Shown: positions 1 through 9,257 of the stretch, in pieces
Layout of the letters: each line of letters begins with the position of its first letter
How positions within the stretch are numbered: position 1 is the stretch's first letter
Source of the DNA: Bemisia tabaci
Taxonomy: Eukaryota; Arthropoda; Insecta; Hemiptera; Aleyrodidae
DNA: 64,000 nt
Assembly (NCBI RefSeq): GCF_918797505.1
Contig: NC_092797.1
Location: forward strand, 14,397,372-14,461,371
Direction of reading: 5' to 3'
The notes under the pieces: model-generated
What the model was told of the DNA's origin: nothing
Databases searched by the model: none
Seen by the model: the letters and a program-made list of their open reading frames with translations, nothing else
Made by a program: the position numbers and the translations under genes

Positions 1-884
1 AAATTTCAAAATGGCGGCCATAATAAGGCCTCTGGGAGTTCGATTTTTTTAAAAATACGCATACAGTGTCATGTGAGGTGTCAAATTCCTATGTAATTTT
101 GGTCGTAGATTTCAAATATGAAGTAAAAAAAGTCCCTTGATCAAAAGGGGGTACCCCAAATCCAAGATGGCAGCCAATTTTGAAAGTCAAGAGGGTGGAT
201 TTTTAAAAAGTTCGCGTGATAAGGCAAGTGAGGTATCATTTCTTATGTAATTTTGGTCGTAGATTTCATTTATGAAGTCATAAAAGCCCTCAAGTCAAAG
301 GGATTGCTCCAAATGCAAAGATGGCGGCCAGCTTTGAAAGGCAGGAGGGTGAATTTTTGAAATGTTTACGTGACATCCCTAGTAAAATAGAATCAACCTG
401 ACGTTTCATAAACTACCCTGAGTCAGACTAATTCAGGCTGATATCAATCTGACTCAGGGTAGTTTATGAAACATACCCTGACGTCAGGTTGATTCTATTT
501 TACTAGGGATGTCACGTAAACATTTCAAAAATTCACCCTCCTGCCTTTCAAAGCTGGCCGCCATCTTTGCATTTGGAGCAATCCCTTTGACTTGAGGGCT
601 TTTATGACTTCATAAATGAAATCTACGACCAAAATTACATAAGAAATGATACCTCACTTGCCTTATCACGCGAACTTTTTAAAAATCCACCCTCTTGACT
701 TTCAAAATTGGCTGCCATCTTGGATTTGGGGTACCCCCTTTTGATCAAGGGACTTTTTTTACTTCATATTTGAAATCTACGACCAAAATTACATAGGAAT
801 TTGACACCTCACATGACACTGTATGCGTATTTTTAAAAAAATCGAACTCCCAGAGGCCTTATTATGGCCGCCATTTTGAAATTT
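1..884. repeat. Large foldback palindrome of tandem ~150-bp units
   Basis: The first ~440 bases are the near-perfect reverse complement of the second ~440: position 1 onward (AAATTTCAAAATGGCGGCC) returns inverted at 866-884. Each arm is itself a tandem array: units starting near 1, 156 and 306 share an AAGATGGCGGCCA-type start and the core TAATTTTGGTCGTAGATTTC. A short palindromic MITE (family C) occupies the centre. The left end coincides with the window edge, so the true element may extend further. It resembles foldback elements or inverted satellite arrays. No ORF of note lies inside. The structure is seen directly; the transposon identity is inferred. Confidence 0.93.
380..506. mobile_element. 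MITE C, copy 1, at the centre of the palindrome
   Basis: The short palindrome runs from CTAGTAAAATAGAATC to GATTCTATTTTACTAG, with an inner core containing ACTACCCTGAGTCAGACT and its inverse. The same TIR and core recur at 60801-60960, which shows that this is a mobile family and not just the loop of the larger hairpin. Its flanks are reverse complements of each other because it sits at the symmetry axis, so no target-site duplication can be read here. Confidence 0.8.
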
Positions 885-1744
885 AGGCAATTTGGGGGGG
901 GGGTGTTCCGGGAGCGAACCGTGGTAAACTTTTGGTATGTTGTTCAATAGGACCTACTGAAGAAGTTTACGTAGGAAAAGTTTGTTAAGCAATTTGTTCC
1001 GGGTTAACCCTCTTTTTTTCGGATTTCTCCTTGACTAACCCCCCAAAAACCCAAAAGTCGTGGATTTAAGGATATGAATTTTGGGCAATATGCACGAATA
1101 GCTATCTACTGGCACTTGATTGACTCAAAATGTATAGGATATGCATTTACGAACTACAAAAACAGCCTAACTTGACTTTTTCAGCGCCTTGACCCGAAAT
1201 TCCCGCCAAAAAAGCGAAAAATCGCATTTTCTCAAAAACGGCCCCATCACAGATTTCGCGGTTTGTTGTTCCTCAATCAGTAGGCCTTCTAGTTGACATT
1301 TCCGCAAAAAAATCGCGGGTGGTATGTTGACCGCATTAAAATTGTTTAAAACGCACCGTGCAAAAATTACAAGTCCGCCTTAATTGTATTGTTAATACAT
1401 AAGAAGAAATTACGCAGCGTCTGTCATATTTAGATTGATTTTGATGAAAGTTTTCCAAATTATTTTGGTTAGGTATTTTGTCAACCATTTGTATCAACCA
1501 TCAACGAACAAAATACTGAATGTCAAAAGTGGCAAAATTATCATCGAATATCCAAACACAAGCTTTTGAGGTTACCACTTATTTTTAGCTAGGTATTTGG
1601 CACGCGTTTACGATTTTTAATAACTGTTAACAAACAAAATTATCGCTGAATTTGACAAAGTTACCATACAAACATTTACAGTATCATAATTAATAATAAA
1701 AACTTATTTTGACTATCCAGTCGTAAGCCTACCCAAGGTCTTAA
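885..1744. other. Non-coding stretch, no gene seen
   Basis: AT-rich DNA directly right of the palindrome. It starts with a G-run (about 894-903) and holds no ORF that looks protein-coding. The text around 900-1360 (for example CCTTGACCCGAAATTCCCGC) looks like repeat DNA, but I find no second copy in this window. Confidence 0.5.
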
Positions 1745-1980
1745 AATATTTTGGTGTATTTTGTCAACTGTCTACCAACTTCTACTCACCAACATTCAAA
1801 AGGAATACAAACCCACTGACCCCGATGAACCCAATGTCACAACCAAAATACTGAAACTTTTTGGCTCCCTCAAGTTAAAAATCGGAATTCTTGTAAATGC
1901 AACCGTCTTTCATATGCCTTGTAAAGCCATCAACAGCCCAAGTCACTAAATGTCCCTAAATAAATTAACTAACTAACTAA
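1745..1980 (+). repeat. Relic of a retroelement 3' end with TAAC-repeat tail
   Basis: The segment ends in an (ACTA)n-type microsatellite at 1963-1981 (ATTAACTAACTAACTAACC). Positions about 1830-1880 match 47048-47100 in the same order (CCAATRTYAC.ACCAAAAT.CTGAAACT). Another tail of the same kind lies at 44740-44755. A dispersed segment ending in a simple-repeat tail suits a LINE or SINE 3' end, but no reverse transcriptase is left, so the family cannot be named. A 62-residue ORF across it is not convincing. Confidence 0.45.
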
Positions 1981-2029
1981 CCATAACTGTTAACAAACGA
2001 AATTCGTTAAAAACGGGAAAATTGCCTCC

Positions 2030-2763
2030 GAGTATCCTAACACAAGCCGCCGTGACGTCAAAACGCGATGACGGAGCGTCCGAAAAAAGCGCTAACGACG
2101 TGAGTGTTGAAAAAGCAGCGCAATAAAATCGGCGATTTGTCGGATAGGCATCAAGCGGCGGCCGGAGTGATTACAGGATCACAAGTGGGCCGTAATGAGT
2201 GTTGAGGTCCGGAATCTGAAATTGATAAAACAAACGGGCCTTGTAAATAACAAATAATGGCGGCGGCACTCGTTCGGCGGGGACCATTAGTCGGATCCGA
2301 ATCGTCACATGGGCCATTAGAGTTATGCACTCCGTCCCGCAATTAACAGAACGTTATTCGGATCGGACGCCAAGAGTAACGTGCGTGTTTCACCGGGCTC
2401 CTTATCGGGACGCCGAATTCAATATCCGCGGATAAATACAATATTCGCGGGGTGTTTGCGCGAGCCGGGCAAACAGTGTATTATTGCCGGCCGTTCCGGC
2501 TTTTAATGGGCCGCGAGGCGAGCCGTGCGCCGGACAGCTGGTGTTTGTCATCCGGCCTGTTTTTTCCCCGCGGCCGCGGTTCTATTAGATTTAATGGCCG
2601 GTATAAATATCGACGGACGTTTCCCCCCGTTTAATCGTCACCGAGTGTTTTGAGGGACTCTTTTATTTGGTCGCGGCAAAAAAGAGACGCGGTCCGGTCC
2701 GGTCGGCCGCCGCTCACTTTTTCTACTGCGGTCCGGTCGTTGGAAACAGAAGCTGCGCGGCTC
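2030..2763. promoter_or_regulatory. CpG-rich island, candidate regulatory DNA
   Basis: Base composition changes sharply: CG dinucleotides and CGG/CCG runs are dense (for example around 2440-2600 and 2690-2760), set among homeodomain-type AT motifs such as GATTTAATGG, TTTTAATGGG and TATAAATA. ORFs here (60-63 residues on both strands) look like by-products of GC content. No repeat copy is found elsewhere in the window. I infer a regulatory or promoter island of a nearby gene; conservation would be needed to support this. Confidence 0.3.
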
Positions 2764-2767
2764 CGTG

Positions 2768-3020
2768 CTGCCTTGCTAAGGAAAAACGCCGTATGAACCT
2801 TCAGGCGTTGCCAAATTTCCTCTGATGAAACACGAATTTCCTAATAAACTTCTGAATATTTTCTTTCCAGTTTTTCAGGTGATTTTGTTCGCAATTTGAT
2901 GTAGAATCCCTGAAAAATCCCGGGAAAAGTATCCATATCTTTACTCAAAAATAAAAATTTTATCGAAGGTAATATGGCAATTCTCGAATGTTCATACGGC
3001 GTTCTTCCTAAGCACGGCAA
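2768..3020. mobile_element. MITE D, copy 1, with 4-bp target duplication
   Basis: A 253-bp element whose ends are inverted: CTGCCTTGCTAAGGAAAAAC at the left, and at the right CGTTCTTCCTAAGCACGG. It is flanked by the direct repeat CGTG (2764-2767 and 3021-3024). Two further copies (21480-21728 and 59107-59365) also have perfect 4-bp duplications. There is no coding capacity; it is a non-autonomous DNA transposon whose superfamily I cannot assign from TIR alone. Confidence 0.88.
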
Positions 3021-3129
3021 CGTGGCAGCGTTTCAGAATTTTCCCGAGGCTCTGTCCCTGCGGAGATTCTTTGCGATCATTGACTCTAGACTAATAGACT
3101 CGGATCACAGGACTCGGAACTTGTGTCGG

Positions 3130-3410
3130 ATGGGGGCGCTTCAGGAATTGGAGGAAGGAGAAAGGGAAGGAAGAGGAGGATGAAGAGAAGAAAGTAGGAG
3201 AGGAAAGAAAAAGGAACAGTGGACAAAAACTAACGAGGAATAGAGAAAAAGAGAGAAAGAAGAAGCTGAAATGAGAAGAGAACCATCTGAAAAAGAATTT
3301 ATTTTTCTTTGATGTTTATTTCCTTCCTATTTTGCTTCTTCCTCCTCCTCATCCTCCTCCTCCTCTTCTTCTTCTTCTTCTTTCTCTACCTCTTATTCTC
3401 TATCTTCACT
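3130..3410. repeat. Purine tract followed by pyrimidine tract
   Basis: About 3145-3290 is almost wholly A/G (GGAGGAAGGAGAAAGGG type) and about 3320-3400 is almost wholly C/T (TCCTCCTCCTCCTCTTC type). The two tracts are roughly complementary, so they could pair as a hairpin or form triplex DNA. ORFs here are low-complexity artefacts. Confidence 0.75.
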
Positions 3411-3488
3411 ACATTCCGATGTTGAATACATTCACATCTGATTTTTGGTAGGAGTGCTAAGGAATCGCACGCACATATGAGTTTTTTT

Positions 3489-5314
3489 GTCATGGGAACG
3501 GAGTTCCCCATGATATTACAATCGTTCCGTTGCTATCGCTATGGGATTCCCTATGCCTCTGCGACCTTGAGCGTTTCGCCCAGTCTTCGATTTTTGGTTG
3601 ATTTTCCGATGTATCAAAAACCGTCGTATTTTTTAGCCAATCATGTCTCTACGTCAAGTTGTGTTGATTTCTAAAATTTGCTTTCAGCGAGTTTTTTTCC
3701 ACCTTGAGATGTCGTGTCTGACTGGTAAATCTGCGCAGAACCACGAAGTTCCGATTTTGGGCAAATTCTTTTTTTTGGGAGATTCTGATTGGTTATTTTT
3801 CGCCATCAGTTTTCTGTTCGTTGGTGCAAAAGATCGCCTACCTCGGTGTTCTTGAGAAGCCGCCATTATCCCACCTCAAATTTTACAAATAGAAATAAAG
3901 ACATAATAACCATCGTACAAGGTGGAAAATTGCTCTGGAGGACTCGTTACGAACAAAGAAGTCAAAATCAGAGCTTGATTGATTGATTTAATTCATGGAT
4001 ACGCAAATATTGCCTTAGCTCAACTGCCGCGATCGGAATGCATGCTGGGATGAACCTCGAGACACATTAAAACAGTGCCAACCATGGCTCCTACAGCAAT
4101 GCGCTAAGCTCATCTCTCTCATATCCCAAGCGTCAAGGTCTCTTGTGATAAGTCCCGCCCATTGCCCGAGTCTTTTGTATCCTATTTTTACACCCTCACA
4201 CGCCGTTTCGTTATAGCCTAGTTGACTAAACCGCCTCATATTTTTGATTAGGTGCGGGCACCCGGCGATCGGGAGTTCGATACCCGACGATGGGTGTTAC
4301 TTTTTAATGGTTGTATTGAATGTTTTAGACTAATCATCAAAAAATAATTAATACTAGATGATAAATGTACGAACATCTTCTCGTGAGTTAATATGTTAAA
4401 CAAAAATACTGGAATATACCTCCTTCATATAATCAGCCACATGTTCCCCCAAATTAATGACGTTATTTTCTTTTTTCAATAAAGTTAATTTGCATTCAAC
4501 GTTCGTAAGTTAAGCAAAAAGTATCTATTGATACAAATAGAAAGACATGAAAATAGTATGTCTAACATTTCAGTTGTTTTTCTTTTATTTATTTTTTGTT
4601 TTTTTGTTTCTTCAATAAAATAAATTGACTGGGACTAGAATCATTGTATCTCTGAAGACAAAAGCTAAGTTTTTTGATACAGAAATACTAATATATTCAT
4701 CCTTTATATAATCAGGGAGATGTTGACCCAAATATTGATGTATATTTTCTCTGTTCGCCCAAATTAATGATGGTATTTTCTTTTTTCAATAAAATTAATT
4801 TACATTCCACGTTCTTAAAGCAATATTTTCTCCAAAATTCAGCAAAAAATAACAATTTATACCTACGCAAAAAGTAAATAAATAAATAAATAAATAAAGC
4901 AATGACATGAAAGTAGTATAGGTAGTACACATCTAACATTTCAGTTACATCTATTTGAATGAAAAAAATGGCAACTTAGGAAGCACATAGGTCACTTATG
5001 ATGCGTATTCGGGCATATGCGTAGAGTAAAAATATCATACTTTACGCCGAAAAAACGAAACTGAAAGTTAAATGCGTTAACTTCCGAAAACCATACATAA
5101 TCCAACGAAAATAAATAATTGGTAAATAACAGCTTTCTTGTATGCAAAGAAAAAAAATTAAAAATGTTAAAAAAGAGATGTCGACACAAAATTACATAGC
5201 CCCTTCAATTCTGAAGATACTACAAACGAAATGTACCTTGACATTTTCATCTCCCAGAAGCAAAAGTTCCCATGACGAATATTGCTATCGCTAGCGATTG
5301 CAAAAACCAACTTG
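3489..5314 (+). mobile_element. Element H, copy 1 (~1.8 kb, Helitron-like candidate)
   Basis: Matches 38693-40760 (inverted, full length) and 30298-32501 (inverted, interrupted). In the orientation used here the left end is GTCATGGGAAC, which folds with GTTCCCCATGA 14 bases on. The right end is a 12-bp perfect palindrome ATCGCTAGCGAT within TTGC..GCAA, followed 15 bases later by ACTTG. A terminal hairpin close to the 3' end resembles Helitrons, but the last bases are CTTG, not the usual CTRR. The inverse of the first 11 bases (GTTCCCATGAC) also lies about 40 bp inside the right end. Internal parts: a tRNA-like module (4208-4292) and a diverged direct duplication (about 4455-4575 and 4762-4960). 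Small ORFs are not convincing. Confidence 0.85.
4208..4292 (+). other. tRNA-like module with A and B box inside element H copy 1
   Basis: TAGCCTAGTTGA (4214-4225) matches the Pol III A-box consensus TRGCNNAGYNGG at all but the last base; AGTTCGATACC (4274-4284) matches the B box GGTTCGANNCC at all but the first. The copy in H3 also shows a possible acceptor stem (CCGTCAT with ACGATGG, one mismatch plus a wobble pair) and a T-stem TCGGG/CCCGA with a loop two bases too long. It is therefore a tRNA-derived, SINE-head-like sequence, not a functional tRNA gene. Confidence 0.5.
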
Positions 5315-5429
5315 TTTGTTATTTGTTTTTTGTTCCTTCGCGAATCCAAGCCCCCCTCTACCTTCCTCACCATATGGTGCTTAGGTCCGTTTGACAGAAA
5401 TACGTCCATTTATAAAAACCATTTATAAG

Positions 5430-5525
5430 CATGAGGAAACTAATGGTACATACTTTGCTTCTGAACTGAGTAAGAAATCGTGGTTTCTAATTGCAAAATG
5501 TAGTCCAAATATGCATAACTTTCCT
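5430..5525 (+). repeat. Dispersed ~90-bp core J, copy 1
   Basis: GAGGAAACTAATGGTACATA, then CTGAACTGAGTAAGAAAT, then TAATTGCAAAATGTAGTCC. The same order of blocks is found at about 12965-13052, 28592-28690 (inverted), 33890-33985, 52480-52565 and, in part, 62530-62600. The copies are diverged and lack clear ends, so only membership of a repeat family is claimed. Confidence 0.6.
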
Positions 5526-5556
5526 AATAAAGAAATAGTTCATCGGCGGGGCGTGT

Positions 5557-5787
5557 CACAGTGGATGGAGTCATCAGAGAGGTCGGACATGAAATTTTTG
5601 ACTAAAACTGCAAATTTTGATGTTTATTTCGTCACATTTTAAATTTCAAGAGATGCTTATAGTAGAAGATTTCATGAGAAAACCATTGGAACCACTTTTA
5701 AAACCCCAAAGTTTGTATAAAAGGAGTTATGAGCGTTTAAAGTTTCCAAACTTTGTTCGACCTCTCCTATTGACTCGATCCACTGTG
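5557..5787. mobile_element. MITE A, copy 1
   Basis: A 231-bp element with inverted ends: CACAGTGGATGGAGTCAT at the left and TTGACTCGATCCACTGTG at the right. The inner flanks GAGGTCGGACAT and GTTCGACCTCTC also pair. Other copies lie at 23701-23938, 42677-42915 and 60470-61124. There is no coding capacity; ORFs at 5391-5853 run across its edges and are not genes. Confidence 0.85.
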
Positions 5788-6286
5788 CGTCTGAGGGCTT
5801 ACACGGCAATTTCCCTTAAAACGGCAGCATGGCTGGGAGTCTGTTTGATTTGAACGGTGGTTCCATTGAAAAATCGAAGTCGTTCGCCGCATTTACGAAA
5901 ACTTTCGAGGAACGAACGTGAGACGAATGTTCTAACGGCCCTGATCTATTTCAACATTAGCGGGGAATGAACTTAGCGGGACGGAAGGCCAAAGAAACCA
6001 TCAACCATGAGACAAACGAAATTGGACCTCGGGACCGTGACCTTCATCCGGCGCGAGTCGCAGCGTTTTCCGAGGGGCCTTTAAAACGAAATTGAGCCGG
6101 GAGTGAGGATCCTCGTTCTCATCAAACTTGCTAATGACGCCTCGATACGCTTTGGCGACGATTTCCCGGTGAAAAATTATGATTTCCTGTCGTCGCTGAT
6201 GAACGCCGCCAAAACGCTCCGGAGAAAGTCGATAAACTCGAGTCCGCGTTGCCAGAAAGTCGCCTGAAAGAGTTTTCGGCGAATCG
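5788..6286. other. Moderately CpG-rich non-coding stretch
   Basis: A non-repetitive stretch with a higher CG content than its surroundings (for example GGCGCGAGTCGCAGCG near 6050). A 64-residue minus-strand ORF at 6131-6325 crosses into the following MITE and shows no domain. I see nothing else in it. Confidence 0.4.
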
Positions 6287-6542
6287 CAATTGGGCCAAGT
6301 TCATCAGAAAGGAATCAATCCACATTTTCGAAAAATTGAGTTAAGAATTTTTTTGAGTTCCACCAGTCGTTTATTCTCTCCTGCCGAAATCTGAAAGTCG
6401 ACAAAAATCAGTTAGTTTATAAAACCAGGGGTTAAAGTTTCTTTTCTATATTGAACCTATGCAGGAATAAAACTTCAAACTTATTTTTCTCAGTTGCAAC
6501 TTATTGTGGGTTGGTTCCTTTCTGATGAACTCGGTCAAATTG
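6287..6542. mobile_element. MITE B, copy 1
   Basis: Inverted ends: CAATTGGGCCAAGTTCATCA with AGAAAGGAATCAATCCACAT at the left, and the inverse GTGGGTTGGTTCCTTTCTGA with TGAACTCGGTCAAATTG at the right. Six copies of this family lie in the window (also 41494-41752, 41828-42080, 46681-46920, 59681-59935 and 60557-60978). It is a non-autonomous element with no ORF. Confidence 0.82.
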
Positions 6543-6680
6543 ACTTGTCGGGGTGAGAAATGCTTCCTCATTTGGGGTGTCATCATCATGTTATATTTTA
6601 CATGATCAAACTATCAAAGGGGTCTCACACGCAAAAAGGGTACTCACATTTTTGTTAGTTTTACATAAGCCACGACACAC

Positions 6681-8245
6681 GTTAAAACTGTTTTTTTTTT
6701 TTATTTTTTTTTTTTTTTTTATTAAATTAAAAATGTACAACTGCCCCTTGCGGGGCATCAATTACATTATTGTTAATGTTAATTTAAAGCTAATCTTAAA
6801 ACTAAAGTTATAAAATTTTATCTTTAACAATAAAAACATTCATACCCGACCTACGCTTACAATTATTACTACATCGTTATCATCATCAATCATACATACC
6901 ATACACACAAGAAGGGGGGGCAGATGCCAAAATTTGGCAAATACTTTTAATATACTATTTCTAATGTCTTTTACAATAAGGGCCATCGTTGTCATGGACC
7001 CCCACTGCAAAGAAGAAACTCACCTAAGGTGTTTTGCTTAGGATAAGCCATGGTTGTCGATTTAATGCAACACCCCTCTGGCCAAATCGTAGGGCTTTAC
7101 CCTACGCAGCCTCCTGCTGGGGTCACTGCTGTGTGCCTGTTGAGCTAGCGGGTTAGGGTGTGCGTCCAGCCTCATGTGGTGCCGCACTGCCGCTCTCTCA
7201 ATTATCTCTGTTACTGATTCAACTTTCAACTCCTCTCTGATTCTCTCATTTGTAACGAACCATGGGGCCCCGGCTATCTGCCTCAGTACCTTGCTTTGGA
7301 AGGCCTCCACAAGGTACCGATTCGATTTCCGGGTACAACCCCACAGTTCGCATGCGTACATCCAGACTGGACGCAACACTTGTTTGTAAAGTAGAACTTT
7401 GTTGCCCGTGGAGAGTGCTGAGTTCCTCCCCAAAAGCCAGTACATTTTTTTGTACTTGATGTTTAATTGCTGGCGCTTTTTTTTAACATGATGTTTCCAT
7501 CTCAATTTGGAGTCTAAGGTTACCCCTAGATAAGGCGCGTTATCCGTGAACGGCACCGGATCCCCGCCTATCATCACTGGTAAATAAGCAACCTTGCGGT
7601 TGGTGAATATCATGTGCAGGCACTTGGGACGACTGAGAGCAATTCTCCAGTCCCAAGCCCAGTCCACAATCTTATCCACCAATCGCTGTAGTTTGGTAGT
7701 GGCTTCAGGGAGGTCCCTATCACTCTCCATAGCCCCAATGTCATCAGCAAAGACGCCCATCAGACCGTCCTCAGCTGTTTCGGGTAAGTCCCTGGTGAAC
7801 AGGGTGTACAAGATTGGACCCAAAACGCTACCTTGTGGGACACCCGCAAGGATGAACCTAGTTTGAGAGTATTCATTGCCAAATCTCACTCTAAAGAACC
7901 GGCCCTCAAGATACGATTTAAGCATCTCGCAGTAATTTGCGGGTAGTATGCTTTTCAGTTTGAAGAGCAACCCCTGGTGCCAGACTCTATCAAAAGCCTG
8001 CGCAACATCTAAAAAGATTGCTGCGCAGACTCCCTTTTTTTCCAGTGTTTCTTCCACCAGGTTTACTACCCGATGTACTTGTTGGACAGTAGAATGTTTT
8101 TGCCTGAACCCGAACTGTACATCGGGCAGTGCCTTTGTTTCGGATAACACAGGTTTCAGGCGTTTGAGGTAGAGCCGCTCCCAGAGTTTGCTCAATACTG
8201 ATAGCAGTGAGATCGGTCTATGAGAGCTCGGTTGAAACTGTTTTT
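6681..8245 (-). mobile_element. 5'-truncated Jockey-type LINE insertion with target-site duplication
   Basis: The element lies on the minus strand. Its 3' end is the A-tail (T-run at 6691-6720 on the plus strand) and its 5' end is near 8230, inside the reverse transcriptase. Both sides carry GTTRAAACTGTTTTT: 6681-6695 has GTTAAAACTGTTTTT and 8231-8245 has GTTGAAACTGTTTTT, with 14 of 15 bases identical. Truncated 5' end, A-tail and a ~15-bp duplication are the marks of target-primed reverse transcription. Between the stop codon (7062) and the tail is a ~340-bp 3' UTR with G-run and AT-rich parts. Confidence 0.88.
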
Positions 8246-8270
8246 CTCGTTTAATTTTGGAGGTTTTCAT
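7062..8270 (-). CDS. Reverse transcriptase C-terminal part of a Jockey-type LINE (partial)
   Basis: A 402-residue open frame encoding the polymerase of a non-LTR retrotransposon. Seen in order: HRPISLLSVLSKL (17-29), QFGFR (52-56), FLDVAQAFDRVW (86-97, first catalytic Asp at 88), GVPQGSVLGP (143-152), FADD (174-177, catalytic Asp pair), YLGVTLD (247-253), and a C-terminal region with SKVLRQIAGAPWFV and RLDAHPNPLA typical of Jockey-clade ORF2. The endonuclease and the start of the RT are missing. By the target-site duplication, the LINE begins at about residue 14; residues 1-13 (MKTSKIKREKQFQ) are read from host DNA, so the ATG at 8270 is fortuitous. The frame is otherwise intact, which suggests a fairly recent insertion. 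No RNase H domain is visible. Confidence 0.9.
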   Translation of the reverse strand: MKTSKIKREKQFQPSSHRPISLLSVLSKLWERLYLKRLKPVLSETKALPDVQFGFRQKHSTVQQVHRVVNLVEETLEKKGVCAAIFLDVAQAFDRVWHQGLLFKLKSILPANYCEMLKSYLEGRFFRVRFGNEYSQTRFILAGVPQGSVLGPILYTLFTRDLPETAEDGLMGVFADDIGAMESDRDLPEATTKLQRLVDKIVDWAWDWRIALSRPKCLHMIFTNRKVAYLPVMIGGDPVPFTDNAPYLGVTLDSKLRWKHHVKKKRQQLNIKYKKMYWLLGRNSALSTGNKVLLYKQVLRPVWMYACELWGCTRKSNRYLVEAFQSKVLRQIAGAPWFVTNERIREELKVESVTEIIERAAVRHHMRLDAHPNPLAQQAHSSDPSRRLRRVKPYDLARGVLH

Positions 8271-8283
8271 CCACCTGAAGCCA

Positions 8284-8561
8284 GATTGTTGAATTTTTCT
8301 GTTTGTCGGGTAGACGTAGATGACATAGGTTGAAAGGCGAAGCGTGATTGGTCGGCTATGACTTATCGCTGCTTTATGGTGCTTTGTCAGGTGGAATGCA
8401 CAACATACTGTCGGAAACTTGAGAGGTGCATTTTAGCTTGTCATTAGTTTCACCCAACATAGGCACGACACGGCAGCGATAAGACATAGCCGACCAATCA
8501 CGCTCCGCATTGTAACCTATGTCCTCTACGTCTACCCGACAAACACAAAATTTCAACAATC
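8284..8561. mobile_element. 278-bp foldback MITE
   Basis: The two halves are inverted copies: GATTGTTGAATTTTTCTGTT at 8284 and its counterpart ending CAACAATC at 8561. GTTTGTCGGGTAGACGTAGA and GCGTGATTGGTCGGCTATG occur in both arms, inverted. The arms are ~120 bp around a short centre. It lies 38 bp from the LINE target duplication. No copy elsewhere in the window and no clear target duplication. A minus-strand 61-residue ORF across it is a shadow. Confidence 0.85.
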
Positions 8562-9028
8562 AAGCTGTATGCATCATTAAATCGTACAGTATTTCTCTGT
8601 ATCCTGATCTCCTTAAAAGGATTGTTTAAGTTTCTACTTGACGATGGCCACTTCGGAACTAACGAGTGCCTCATCAGGTCCTTCTCAGGTCCTGCAGGAC
8701 CGGTGATTGTCCACCGGTCGTGCGAAATAAATGAATACTGAAGTGAGTTTTACCAATTTATACGTTTATTTTTTATTTTTTAATGTTTCAATTATTTTGA
8801 CGCATTCGCGATCAATAATCCAGTAGAAAGACCTGAGGATGGAACTCGTCAGTACCAAAATGGATATCTTGAGTGTGAACTTGAACAAAACATTTCAAGG
8901 AGATCAGGATACAAAGGTGTATTATACGGTTTCTTGTTTAAGATTTCAACAACTTAGTTATGATTTTATACACTCTGCAGGTACATCATCAGAAACTTCA
9001 TGTGACAAAACTGAGCAAAACTGTCAAG
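8562..9028. other. Non-coding stretch with two short perfect hairpins
   Basis: Contains the palindrome GGTCCTGCAGGACC (about 8693) and, directly after, CCGGTGATTGTCCACCGG. No gene is seen; the 86-residue ORF at 8839-9099 runs into the next MITE. Confidence 0.45.
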
Positions 9029-9255
9029 CACTGAAAAACAAGCACATTGGATCTAGAGTCCAGACTCTTAAAAACACCGACAAGAAAAAGTACTCTTGAT
9101 TCAATCAGGATCTAGCTTAAATCAAGGGCCAAGCCTCTTAATTTAAGCGGATTTCGTTTTGATTCAAGCAAAAATCCGATTGAATCAAGAGTATTTATTC
9201 TTGTCAATGTTATCAAGAGTCTGGACTCTAGATCCAATGTGTTTTTTTTCCAGTG
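9029..9255. mobile_element. Foldback MITE M, copy 1
   Basis: A 227-bp element that is almost wholly an inverted repeat: CACTGAAAAACAAGCACATT at the left returns as the inverse ending TTTCCAGTG. The inner mirror GACTCTTAAAAAC / ATTCAATCRG is shared by copies 13317-13542, 27357-27583 and 29801-30026. It is flanked by AG on both sides (9027-9028, 9256-9257). Non-coding. Confidence 0.85.
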
Positions 9256-9257
9256 AG

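Noticed and set aside
1761..1949. 62-residue frame in the retroelement tail
   Set aside because: No RT or other motif; the matching segment at 47048 is not open in the same frame.
5310..5314. Claim that H is a true Helitron
   Set aside because: The end is CTTG and not CTRR, the hairpin has no loop, and no Rep/helicase sequence is present, so only a candidate is stated.
8284..8561. AAGC as a target duplication of the foldback MITE beside the LINE
   Set aside because: The two AAGC words are not at the same distance from the element ends.
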